Shown here one piece after another: positions 21,572-31,899 of a stretch of 64,000 nt of DNA. The stretch comes from Tupaia tana (taxonomy: Eukaryota; Chordata; Mammalia; Scandentia; Tupaiidae): the NCBI GenBank assembly GCA_026018925.1, contig JAKSZU010000003.1, positions 6,058,367-6,122,366 on the forward strand, given 5' to 3'. A program made the position numbers and the translations under genes. The first letter of the stretch is position 1, and the number at the start of each line of letters is the position of its first letter. The notes beneath the pieces are model-generated. The model was not told the origin of the DNA, ran no database searches, and was given only the letters and a program-made list of their open reading frames with translations.

Positions 21572-22762
21572 TGCCGGAGACCTGCGCCAGCCGGGGTGGG
21601 TTGAGACTTGATGGAAAGCGACGCAGGCAGGAAAAATTCAGGCAGAGACCTCTATGCTATTTAGCATGTTCTCAGCCAACACAGTCAGAGCAAGCTCAAG
21701 ACTGCAGCGTCTGTAGCTAGGAGACATACATATTTATTGAGGGATGTTTACAGAAGTAGGAGGGGTGAGGGGGAGGTAAAAGATTTTACTCTAAGAAGTG
21801 AGGTATTCAAAGCATAGGAACAATAATCATAAAACATGATGCACTGTTCTGTTTGATTAGGTGTAGTCAGTCACAGTCCTGAGGGCGAGGGAGTCCATTT
21901 GTCTGGTGCATTCTCTTCTTAGATCTTGATTACTGGGAAGGGTCTTTTGGATGAGGGGGCTTTCAGGAAGCTCGATAACTTCAGTCCCAGGCCAGCTTGA
22001 TAACTTCAGCCCCAGGCCAGGGCGGCAACAGATTGCCGGTTACAAAGGCCTAGATAGAAATCTTGTCTTGTTAAGTAAAGACATGGTTAATATATACTAA
22101 AGTGGAATATCTATATTACAACTAAGGGAGTGAGCCTATTACCCATATGGGAAAAGAATGTGGTCTTGTAAGCAGCTTAATGACTGACCTAAAGGTTTCT
22201 GTGTACTTGGGACCCTCTACATGCTGTTCTAAACAGTGGCTGTGGCTGGGGGAGCTGCAATCTTTCCTTGTCCTGAGATCAAAGGTGACTCATGGTCTTT
22301 GTTTGGGGTATCAGTACCTCACGGATGAGCCCCTGAGCCTCTCCCAGCTACTGAGGTCATTTCACCAATTTAGTAGCTTTCCATTAACCCAAACCTTTCT
22401 AATGCTATCGATGTAGTGAATGTAACATTCTTTATTGATATTTTCCAGGCAGGTGGGGTGAGTCTCATGGAAACAATTCCCGTTCGCCACTGCCTTAGGG
22501 GTCCGCATCCTTTCAGGATTATTAGTTGGTTTATTGTAAAAGTTACAGTAAGGCTGGGGGTGTTATTTTACCCTTATGGGGTACCGTACGACAGTAAAGC
22601 CCATGGCAGAGAGACTGAAAGCACAAACCAGTACAACAAACACAGTTGAAACCTTGAGCTCGTGGCTGCGGCCTTGCCTGCAGCTCTTCTCAGCCAAGCC
22701 TTGCTTGGACATGAGAGGCAGCTCCCCATGTTCTGCCCATGTTGGTTGCATGGCTTCCACCA
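21572..22762 (-). mobile_element. Solo LTR of an endogenous retrovirus, 6-bp target duplication
   Basis: 1191 bp, TG...CA ends on the minus strand (begins TGGTGGAAGCC, ends GGTCTCCGGCA). Perfect ATATAC at 21566-21571 and 22763-22768. A minus-strand AATAAA at 21738-21733, about 160 bases before the LTR end, fits an R/U5 layout. No gag, pol or env sequence is present, so this is a recombination-derived solo LTR. The 6-bp duplication and length are usual for class II (betaretrovirus-like) ERVs, but family assignment is inference. Inserted in the 3' region of the HAL1-type element. Confidence 0.88.
21969..22018. repeat. 25-bp tandem duplication inside the LTR
   Basis: Two adjacent 25-bp units differing at two positions, each with GATAACTTCAG and CCCAGGCC (21969-21993, 21994-22018). 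Confidence 0.9.
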
Positions 22763-23948
22763 ATATACATATCTATAAATACATGTCTGACTTTAGGCAT
22801 GAAGCTCTGAGTAGAACAAATATGCTATAAAGTAGCACCTAGCTGATGCCGTATAGTTTACTATGGTCATTAATTATGTATTTTTTACTATATTTTTTTA
22901 ATTTCAAGAAAAGCAGTTTTAGCTTATTAAGTCAAAGAAATGCTAAGGAACTATGCTTAAAACGTAAAGCCAGGAAACAGGTTGGGATTTTGATCAAATA
23001 GTAGGTACATGAACCTATCGGCAGCTTAAGACAGGACAAAAATCCTTAAAACCGGAAAACAAAGCCTAGAAGAAAATGAGCAATGTTTTAGTCAAAAATC
23101 ATAAAATACTATTTCATCAATTCAGTCTCATGTACTTAATCTATTTTCTGTTGTGGTTTGATCTTCTTGATTAAATTATGGGATATAATATTCAACTCCA
23201 GACTTGTTCCTATGATTAAGTTGGCCATTTTTTTAGTTTTTGAACTCTTATTTCTGTATGACTGTATTTAATTTTCCTGGTATAGCACTCCCTTCAGAAC
23301 TTCTTGGAGATCTGGTCTGGTGTTGGTGAATTCTTTCAGGTTTTCTTTATGAGAATGTTCTTGTCTTTTCTTCACACATGAAGGATAATCTTGCCAGGTA
23401 CAGTATTCTTGGTTGAAATTGCTTTTCCCTTAACACTTTGAATGTATTTTCCCATTCTTTCTTTACTCTCATTGTTTCTGATGAGAGGTGCACTGTCAGC
23501 CTGATGGGATATCCTTTGTAGGTAACTTGCCGTTTCTCTCTTGCCAATTTTAGTATCTTGTCCTTGTGGTTTTGGTCAATCTGGCTATACTGTGTCTTGG
23601 AGAAGACCTTCTTGGGTAGGTTCTGTTGGGAATCCTTTGTATGTCTTGGGATTGGATCTTTGAATGCCTCTCTAGGTTTGGCAAGTTTTCTTAAAGGATT
23701 TCATGGAATAGATTACCAATGCTCTTATGAGTCTCTTTGCCTTCTGGGATACCAGTTATCTTGATGCTTGGACATTTGATGGTATCTAGTACTTCTCGTA
23801 TATTATTCTCATGTTTGGAGGCAATTTTCTCTGTCTTTGTGGTGGATTTTTCTAGGCCAGCAATTCTATCTTCTACATCTGAGATTTGATTTTCAGTATG
23901 ATCTAGTCTGCTTTTAATACTTTCAAGGGAGGTTTTGCCTTCCTGTAA

Positions 23949-23986
23949 TAATTTTTGTTTGTTTTTGCTGTAGGCTACATGCCCTC

Positions 23987-24046
<60 letters not shown>

Positions 24047-24232
24047 CACCCCTAACCGAGTGGCCACACTGCAATCCCCTCTCCCCTCTCTTCTATTCTC
24101 CTTTTGGGATTTTGTCACACATATACATGCACCCTGTGTATTTTTCAAGCCACCAGGACCAGGACTCAAACCATGTAGTCAGCCATGTGGGATACAGTCA
24201 CCTGAACCATTAAGCCATCTACTGACTCATGC
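23949..24232 (-). mobile_element. SINE-C with (GA)n
   Basis: TTTTTGCTGTAGGCTACATGC, about 24 GA units at 23993-24043, CCACACTGCAATCCCC and head complement TAAGCCATCTACTGACTC. Interrupts the ORF1 relic. Confidence 0.82.
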
Positions 24233-24250
24233 CACTATAGTTTTAATTTT

Positions 24251-24261
24251 TTCTTTTTAGA

Positions 24262-24319
<58 letters not shown>

Positions 24320-24558
24320 AGGGCACGTGCACTTGCCAGAAAGACAGAGAGAGACAGAGAGACAGAAAGTGAGAAATCAACTCCCCCACCAGGGGGAATG
24401 GCCATGCCCCAATCCCTTCTCCTCCATTCTCCTCTCGGGATCTTGGGCATACGTGCACACGCACCTGGCGTGAGTTTAAGCTACCTGGTCCGGGACTTGA
24501 ACCACAGTTGACTACGTGGGAGTCTAGCAACATAGCCATTACACGAACTGCTGGCCCA
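24251..24558 (-). mobile_element. SINE-A with about 50-base poly-T
   Basis: Long T run, GCTGTAGGGCACGTGCAC, body and head complement CACGAACTGCTGGCCC. Imperfect target repeats TATAGTTTTAATTTT (24236-24250) and TATAGTTTAAATTTT (24559-24573). Confidence 0.92.
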
Positions 24559-24884
24559 TATAGTTTAAATTTTCTGGCTATTGGCATTGCTTGAGCAACT
24601 CTGCAGGTACTTGAGCTGCTGCTTCTGTGACTTTCCTTTTCGTTCACTTTGCCTGTTTTTCTGTGAGCTCTCCTCTCCTGTACAAGTTATGCCTGGTCTG
24701 TTTTAGATGTTGCAAATGTCTTTTCACAACTGGGCTTCAATGTGTTAGTTTTGTCTATGGTGTCCTTTGAATAGACATTATTTTTTTCTTAATGATCATA
24801 ATTAGTTATTTTTCTCTTAGGGTAAGATCTCAGGAGTACCAGGTGATGTCTTTTTTTTTTTTTTTTTTTAATAAAAATAAATTT

Positions 24885-25135
24885 GGGGCCAGCAGATGAT
24901 GTGGTGGTTAAGGTGCTGGACTCCCACATGGCTGACTATGGTTTTAGTCCTGGACCTGGTGGCTTGAAAGTCACACTGGGCACATGTGTGTATGTGCCTA
25001 AAATCTCAGGAAGAGAATGGAGGAGAAAGGACTGCAGTGTGGTCATCGACCCTGGAGGGTTATTTCTTGCTTTCCCACTCTGTCTCCCTCTGGTGAGCAC
25101 ACATATCCTATGACAAAATCTTAAAAATATTTTTT
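24885..25135 (+). mobile_element. SINE-A
   Basis: Head GGGGCCAGCAGATGATGTGG; body AGGAAGAGAATGGAGGAG; tail ACATATCCTATGACAAAATC. Confidence 0.88.
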
Positions 25136-25136
25136 A

Positions 25137-26349
25137 TTGTGTATATTTAAAGTACACAATATGAAGTTATAAGATACATATAGCTAGTAAAATATTGGGT
25201 CGTTAGAAAAGTCATGACATATTTTTCTATGAAAAATAGTTTCTGTAGTGAAGACAATTAACATATTCATCATCTCATATACATACTCATTTTAAAGAAA
25301 ACTGTGGCAAGAGCAGCTACAATTTACTTATTTAGCAACAATCCTGAACACAGTACACTATTGTTGACTATAGTTCTCATGTTGTACATTATTTCTAGAC
25401 TTGTTTATCCTATATATCTGTATCCTTTGACCTACACCTTCTCATTTCCTCCCCTCACTCCGCCCTGGTAAGTACTGTTTTGTTCTCTATCTCTATGCAT
25501 TTGACATTTATAACAAAATTACACTATAACTGAAAAATCATGAAATATTTTTCTTTCTGTGTCTGGCTTATTGTACTTAACCCAGTGTCCTACAGGTTCA
25601 TCTATATTGTGGCAAATGGCAGACTATCCTCATCTAAGGCTGAGCAATATTCTAATGTATGGACATATCAGTTTCTTTAACCATTTGTCTATCTTGGCTA
25701 TTGTGAATAATGCTGCATCGAAAATGGGAGTGTAGACATCTTTACTAGATGGAGATTTCATTTCCTTTGATAATATATCAAACAGCAGGATTGCTGGATC
25801 ATATGGAGATTCTATTTTTGAGTTTTTGAGGAGTCTCTGTGTTGTTTACCATCATAGCTGAGCCAATCTACATTCCTGCCAATAGTGTACAGAGGCTTTG
25901 GAGTATGACTTTTCTCCACATTCTTGCCAACACTTGTCATCGCTTGTCTTTTTGATAAGAGCTAGTCTGATAAAGGTGAGGTAATATCTCATAATGGCTT
26001 TGATTTGCATTTCCCTGAGGATAGTGATATTGAGCATCTTTTCATAGATCAGTGATCATTTGTAACTCTTCTTTGGAGAAATGTCCATTTGTTATTTTTG
26101 TTATTAAGTTGTATGAGATTTTAAATAAATTTTGGATACTAACTTCTTATTAGATACATGGCTTGTAAAGTTTTCCCCCAATCTGTAGGTTGCCTTTTCA
26201 TGTTGTTGAAGCAGAAGATTTTGATACAGTGCCATTTACCTATTCTTGCTTTTGTAGCCTTACCCTTTGGCGTGATATCCAAAAAAATAATTGCCCAGGC
26301 CAATGTTAAGGAGCTTTCCTAAATACACACACACACACACACACACACA

Positions 26350-26393
<44 letters not shown>

Positions 26394-26540
26394 ATTTTTT
26401 TTTAATGAGTTTTATGGTTTCAGGTCTTAAGTTAGGTCTTTGATCCATTTTGAGTGGATGTTCGTATATAGTGGAAGATAAGAGTTCAATTTAATCTTAT
26501 TTTTTGCATGTGAAAATCCAATTTTGAATAGAAATTCTAA
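25137..26540 (-). mobile_element. LINE-1 fragment: 3' UTR and ORF2 C-terminal part (antisense)
   Basis: Starts with 3' UTR antisense (TATTTAAAGTACACAATATG, TTATTGTACTTAACCCAGTG), then ORF2 antisense (GGCTATTGTGAATAATGCTG, GGATTGCTGGATCATATGG, TTTCCCCCAATCTGTAGG, TAATTGCCCAGGCCAATG). Many stops; not coding. Confidence 0.85.
26320..26392. repeat. (CA)n/(TA)n microsatellite within LINE-1
   Basis: CA repeats interrupted once by GACA at 26348, then a short TA run. Sits in the antisense ORF2 relic. Confidence 0.93.
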
Positions 26541-26589
26541 ATATTGTTATACTGAAACATCAGTTTTTGTATTATAACTTGTGCTTCTT

Positions 26590-27508
26590 AAGTTTATCTA
26601 TAAAATCTTTCCTGAATTTGACCCCAAGAATAAAATATATTGTAATTTTTTTCTGCTGGATTTATGATTACGTCTTTCACATTTAGATCTATAATTCACC
26701 TGAAGCCCATCTTTGCATAAGAGATTCTTATTCCTTCTGAAGCCATCCTCACATTTTCACCATTGTGAACTTGTACAATGCCCCCATGTAAATATGTAGT
26801 TTTCCCAACAATCACTTGCTAAATAAATTCTTCTTGCACTGACTTGTGGTGTCTTCTCTGTCCTAAACCAAATTCTTTAAATACATGGGTCTATATTTGA
26901 GTTCTCTATTTAGGTTTGTATTTAAGCACTTCATCTTTTTAATTCTATGCTTTGGAGTATGACTTCATTCTAGTAAGATAAGTTTTTCTTTGCTCTTTTT
27001 TTTTTTAAGTTACCTTGGTAATTTGGAAACTTTTATTCTTTTTTTATAATTTTAAAGTGAATTTATTGAATTCCTAAAAAAATATAGCTGGAATTTGATT
27101 AGGATGGCAATTGTGAAAATGCTTGGGTGCAACTAATATTTTATATTAAGTTGTTCCATCAAGCAACATGGATTATTTCATTTATCTAGATCTTCTTTTA
27201 TCTCCTATAATAGAGGATAAATATTTCTTTCAAGTGTATTTTTTGTTATGTTTTCAGGTATTTTATAACTTTTGTTGCTCTTATGAATGATATCATGTTT
27301 TCTTTTATATAAGTGGTTATTGTGATCCAGAGAAAGTATTATTGATTTTTTAAAGTTGATCTTCCATTCATTCAGCGAGCCTTTTATTAGATAATTAGCT
27401 CAAATTTCTATGTAGGTTATCATCCACAAATAACACCTTTACCTTTCATTCTAATGTATTTTTTGTTTGTTTTTCATTTCTATGTGCACATGTGTTTGCA
27501 AGAGAGAG

Positions 27509-27546
<38 letters not shown>

Positions 27547-27900
27547 TCCCAACGGGGCATGGTCACACTACAATATCTTTTCCTCTATTTCTCCATCCTG
27601 TAAAGATTTTGGGCACACACACATGTGCCCAGCATGTTTTTCAAGCCACCATGGCTGGAATTTGAATTGAATAGCCATGTAGGGTCAGTTCGCTTAACCA
27701 CTAGGTTACAGGTCTGGCCCCCTTCCAATTTCTACATTTATTTCTTTTTCTTGTCTTATAATATTGACGAGAACTTCAGGTTCTTTGTTATATAATTGCA
27801 ATGCCATTGCCATCTTTATCTTGTTGCCAATCTTAATGGGAATGTCTCTAAAGTTTCTATTTACTGGGGATTTTGGTACAATCTTTAAAAGCTGAGGAGG
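26590..27900 (-). mobile_element. Older LINE-1 ORF2 fragment (antisense)
   Basis: Phrases such as TTATGATTACGTCTTTCACA, TTTATCTAGATCTTCTTTTA and, after a SINE-C, CTTAATGGGAATGTCTC match antisense ORF2 of old L1M-type elements. The ORF2 portion repeats part of the region covered by the neighbouring L1 at 25137-26540, so it is a separate, older element. Confidence 0.65.
27460..27722 (-). mobile_element. SINE-C with (GA)n inside the older LINE-1
   Basis: CTATGTGCACATGTGTTTGC, GA run at 27507-27541, GGTCACACTACAATATC, and head complement AACCACTAGGTTACAGGTC. Confidence 0.75.
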
Positions 27901-28074
27901 GGAGGGGACCAGCAGGTGGCATGATGGTTAAGGTGCTGGACACTCCTAGATGGCTGACCACGGTTCAAGTTCTGTACCTGGTGGCTTGCTTTCTCACCTT
28001 CTCTCTCTCTCTTCTTCTGGTCAAATTAAAAAATAAATGAATGAATAATTAAAATAAAATACTTCTTTAAAAAA
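27901..28074 (+). mobile_element. SINE-B with 14-bp target duplication
   Basis: Head GGAGGGGACCAGCAGGTGGC; tail GGTCAAATTAAAAAAT. AAAAGCTGAGGAGG is repeated at 27887-27900 and 28075-28088. Confidence 0.94.
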
Positions 28075-28374
28075 AAAAGCTGAGGAGGTCCCACTCAGAT
28101 TCCAGTTTTCTGAATCACTTTGTGGCTCTCTGTGCCAAGACGGGCTGCCCATTCCCCCCCTCCCACCCCGGCCTGAGTCTTTGCTTCAGCCTTTGGCACA
28201 ACACTTGGACTTCGTGACTTAAAGGCTGGTGTTTCACGAAGGTGCCCTTATTTATGGGAAGTGCCCTCTACCGCTGTCCTGGAGAGACGTGCCCAGGTGG
28301 AGAAGAGTGATGATGTCTCTCATCACACACAGACGCCATCTGGGCACACCGGCAGCGGCACGGAGGGTGGCACG

Positions 28375-28556
28375 GAGAAAACGCTGGCTGCAAGCCGGGG
28401 TGTCTTGAGTTCAAAATTGGGACTAGCTGTTTCCTAGCTGTGTGACTACGAGCGAGTTAGTTAACCTCTCTTCCCCACTTGTAAAATGGGGAAAATAACA
28501 GTTCCTAGGGACGCCACACTGTAGGTTGTTACGTGAAATAATTCACAGCTTGTTGG

Positions 28557-28560
<4 letters not shown>
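28375..28560 (+). mobile_element. MIR element
   Basis: CTAGCTGTGTGACTACGAGC, GTTAACCTCTCTTCCCCAC and TTGTAAAATGGGGAAAATAA are the MIR core, preceded by TGAGTTCAAAATTGGGAC (degenerate tRNA-like B box). Confidence 0.85.
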
Positions 28561-28590
<30 letters not shown>

Positions 28591-28606
28591 TGTATATATA
28601 TAGCAT
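28560..28606. repeat. (TG)n/(TA)n microsatellite
   Basis: About 13 TG units followed by TATATATA, immediately after the MIR. Confidence 0.92.
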
Positions 28607-29599
28607 ACAGGAATATCACTTGCACATGAAAAGGGGTGTTTCTACTGTTTAATGACATGACATACAAAATGCTCTTGATAAGAGGCGCAGTGAAAGTTAC
28701 AGAGATGCCAGCATTTGTCTTAAAGTGATGCAGCAGACTGGAAAGGAGTATATTGGAATGGGGTCATAGGTGAGTTTTAATGATCTCCTTTTATTTCTCG
28801 GTGTTTTGAAATTCTTCTGCAATGAGCACACGATTACTTCTATAAAGCTCTGAAATGTGTTTTATGGAAACAGAGCTCAGTGTGACTCAGCAGTGACCAG
28901 GCTGCCAAGAGCACCAGCTCCATCCTGGGCTGCTTCAGTAGAAACAGTGCCCGCAACTGGGAGGGAAGTTGTGGCCCATCTGGGTCTGCACTGAGCTCAG
29001 CCCGGAGGCGGGGCTGGGGTGGGGGAATCGTGGGGACCCTAAATGCGGGGAGGGACAAGGATGTGGCTAGTGTGAGAAGGTCACAAAGTCTAGAAGAAAA
29101 CAGGATCAAAAAGCAGGGAGTGGGTGATGAGGATTGGGAGAATTAGGGGAGCCCCAGCCTGCTGGAGTGCAGTGGGGGGAAGAGAGACGAGATAAAGAGA
29201 TGGAGAGACAGAGACACAGAAGGAGACACCGAGAGCGTTAGAGAAGCAGGTAGAGTTAGGGAGGGAGGGAGGAGGGGGAAGGAGGGAGAAAGGAGTTCGT
29301 GTGAGGTCACAGAGAGTCACAGACTTCCATGATCACAGAGCCACACCCTGGTCAGGGGAGACAGACTGAGGAAGATGGAAGTGAAAAAGAATTACAGATG
29401 GCGAGAATGTGGGAGGTAAACAGTGCTGGCTTGGTGATAGGGTCTTCTGCAGTGAAGTGGCACCATATAAGGAAGTCACATGTGAGTTGATGGAACAGAG
29501 TCAGCTCAGAGAGGCACCAGGAGATACAGAAGCCCTGAGTGAAAACAAGTTTGGTAAGGCTGGAAATAGAGATAATCAAACCATCCTACATGAGTCAGC
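28607..29599. other. Tract without a recognised gene
   Basis: Purine-rich at 29160-29320 (GGGAGGGAGGGAGG and GAGACAGAGACACAG). No gene recognised. Confidence 0.45.
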
Positions 29600-29990
29600 T
29601 ATCGTCATCACAATGCTGCCTAACAAACAGCCCTCAAACTCACTGGCTTATAACAGAACCAATGTTTATGCTCATGGGTCTCCGGTGACTGTGGTTTGGC
29701 TGATCTGGGATGAGTGGGACTGGATGAGTTTCAGACTGTGAGGAGCCTCGGTTTGAGTTTGAGTGAGTTCAGGTGGGCTCCACCTAGTTTCATTCTAGAG
29801 GTCAGGCTGATGGTTCGCTGAAGGAAGTGCTTGTTCCACGTTTCTGGAGAGCAAGGAGCCGTCTGTGCACGCTGAATGCTTCTGCTAGTTTTCCATCCTC
29901 TGACATCCTATTGGCCAACACATGTCACGAGGTCGAGCCCACCGTCAATGGAGTGAGGCGTGTATGGGAGGAGTGTGTATATTTGCTGAC
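29600..29990 (+). repeat. LTR-like relic (MaLR/ERVL type)
   Basis: CTGCCTAACAAACAGCCCTC, ACTCACTGGCTTATAACAGA, TTTGGCTGATCTGGGATGAG and ATCCTATTGGCCAACACATG follow the order of a common MLT1-like LTR. Confidence 0.55.
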
Positions 29991-30874
29991 CAATAGCCCC
30001 AGCTATCACGACTACCTTGGAGAGTTGAGGATTAAAGGAGTCACTGCTTGCAGCTCACGTTCATTCAGTGCTATCGTTTGTGAGGAGAGTGTAAGGGTGG
30101 GTCGTCCTCTGAAGGTCTTGGGAGATCATGTTAAAGAGTCTGGACTTTTTCCTGAATGCAGCCGGGCGGCATTGAGGCTTTAAGCAGGAAGGTGACGACT
30201 TTCTCTTTGGATTTAAGAGCGATCCCTCCGGAAGTGAAGTTGAGTTTGGGTGGTGAGGTGAGGCGCGGGGCACGCTTCGGGCGTGAGGCTGTGAGCAGGG
30301 AGCCGCCATGGGGAGGAAGAGGTAATGGACTCGAGGAGCAGCAGGAAGGTGGGCTCTCCAGGGTGAAGGGACACAGTGGTGGTTGGCGGGAGGGGAGGTG
30401 CCCAGGCTGGCTTTTCGGTTCTTGGCCTGGATGATAGGGACGTGGCCTTGGAATTTTTGAGCTGGGGAACATAGAAGGAAGAAAGTGGCCTGTGGGGGTG
30501 GGGAAGGGAGGTGCCCAGGGAGCTTAGACACAGCAGGGGTGACATTCTTGCAGGGCATTCAGGTGAAGATGCAGGTCTTAGAGTTTAGGAGAGGAATCTG
30601 AACGAGGGACACACATGAGGAAGTCATACTAACCGAGGGGTGGGCACGGAGGGCCCTCAGTCATCACGGTTTCAGGGCTTAGAAATAGTGCTGGGACAGA
30701 GGCATTTTCAGTGGCTTACATTACGTGTGACTGAGATGGTTAATTCTCGCAGATATTCATTCATTCTCGTGTTCTTCCAAACTGAACCCTGAAATTACCT
30801 GCAGGTAGGTAAAAGACTCCAGTCTCCATCTTTCTATGTGGCTGAGATTTGGCCACTAAGTTGTAAGTAGAAGT
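29991..30874. other. Tract without a recognised gene
   Basis: Overlapping open frames of 92-165 codons on both strands lie in a G-rich stretch (30200-30560), but none shows a recognisable domain. Confidence 0.45.
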
Positions 30875-30889
30875 GATATCTATAAATTC

Positions 30890-30953
30890 CTTTTTTTTTT
30901 TTTTTAAAGAATTATTTATTTAATTTAACTTATTTATTATCATTCTTCAATTT

Positions 30954-30989
<36 letters not shown>

Positions 30990-31166
30990 AAGCTGCCAGG
31001 TCCAGGACTTGAACCGTGGTTAGCCATGTGGGAATCCAGTGCCTCAACCACCACACCACCTGCTGGCCCTCTGGTGTGAGTTTTAAGCTGCCGGGTCCAG
31101 GACTTGAACCACAGTCAACCATGTGTGAGTCCAGAGATGTAACCACTATGCCATCTGCTGGTCCCA
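30890..31166 (-). mobile_element. Heterodimeric SINE: SINE-A head fused to SINE-B
   Basis: On the minus strand a 95-base SINE-A head (31166-31071, ending AAACTCACACCAG) is followed at once by a full SINE-B (31070-30890). One target duplication encloses the whole: GATATCTATAAATTC (30875-30889) and GATGTCTATAAATTC (31167-31181), one mismatch. The rest of SINE-A is absent. Confidence 0.85.
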
Positions 31167-31420
31167 GATGTCTATAAATTCTGAGAAAGCTTCTTGAAGC
31201 ATGAGGACGTGCCTTTCCTGACCCTTCCTTCAGTCTCTGCTTGTGCTTTGATGCAATGTCTGGAGTTCTAGCAGCCACTTTGGGCTAGGAGGGTGAGGGC
31301 CTCATCCTATATTGAGGCTGGGGAGAGGAGGGCACCCTAGGTGCTCTCACGGAGCCCCTATGCCAGCCAGAACTGCATTTATTGTGTATAGAAACAAAAC
31401 TCTTGTCAAAGTTAGTTTTT

Positions 31421-31612
31421 TTTTAAGAATTATTTTATTTAACTTTACTTATTTATTTACTTATTTTAATTTGACCAGAGAGGGACAGAGGGAGAGCGAG
31501 AGAGAGAAAAAGAGAGAAAGTGAGAAAGCAAGTTGCCAGGTCTGAGACTTGAACAACGGTCGGCCATGTGGGAGTCCAGAACCCTTAACCACCACGCCAC
31601 TTGCCAGCCCCT
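31421..31612 (-). mobile_element. SINE-B
   Basis: Poly-T, AAGAATTATTTTATTTAAC, TTTGACCAGAGAGGGACAG, GA-rich part, and head complement CACCACGCCACTTGCCAGCC. Confidence 0.9.
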
Positions 31613-31637
31613 GAAGCTACTGTTAATCCGTGTTTCT

Positions 31638-31883
31638 TTTTTTTTTGGAGAGAGATTTTTGCTATAGGGCATGTGTGCTCACCAGAGAGAGACACACTCA
31701 CCTCCCATGGGGATGGCCACGCTGCAATCCCTTCTTTCCCTTCTCTTCTGTTTTCCTCTTGGGATTTTGGGCACATGTGCACATGTGCCTGGTGTGATTT
31801 TACACTACCGGGTCCAGGACTAGAACCGCAGTCCACTACGTGGGAGTCCGGTGACATAACCATTACGCCATCTGCTGATCCCA
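31638..31883 (-). mobile_element. SINE-A
   Basis: TTTTTGCTATAGGGCATGTGTG, GGGATGGCCACGCTGCAATC, and head complement CGCCATCTGCTGATCCC. Target repeats AATCCGTGTTTCT (31625-31637) and AATCCATGTTTCT (31884-31896). Confidence 0.93.
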
Positions 31884-31899
31884 ATCCATGTTTCTATTA

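Larger units (their letters stand above)
21232..24780 (-). mobile_element. HAL1-type element (ORF1 only), interrupted by solo LTR and two SINEs
   Basis: On the minus strand a LINE-1-type ORF1 relic (roughly 24.7-23.25 kb, including the intact C-terminal stretch at 23547-23347 with AREKRQVTYKGYPIRLTV) is followed directly by about 0.9 kb of 3' sequence ending at the (TTAA)n tail at 21232. No ORF2 lies between. The 3' region is collinear with those of the copies at 43.0-45.5 and 51.06-51.69 kb. Interruptions: LTR 21572-22762, SINE-C 23949-24232 and SINE-A 24251-24558. The 5' limit is uncertain. Confidence 0.75.

Noticed and set aside
26320-26392. Z-DNA-forming CA repeat as a regulatory element
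   Set aside because: It sits inside a decayed antisense LINE-1 and is a common type of microsatellite; nothing nearby suggests a promoter.
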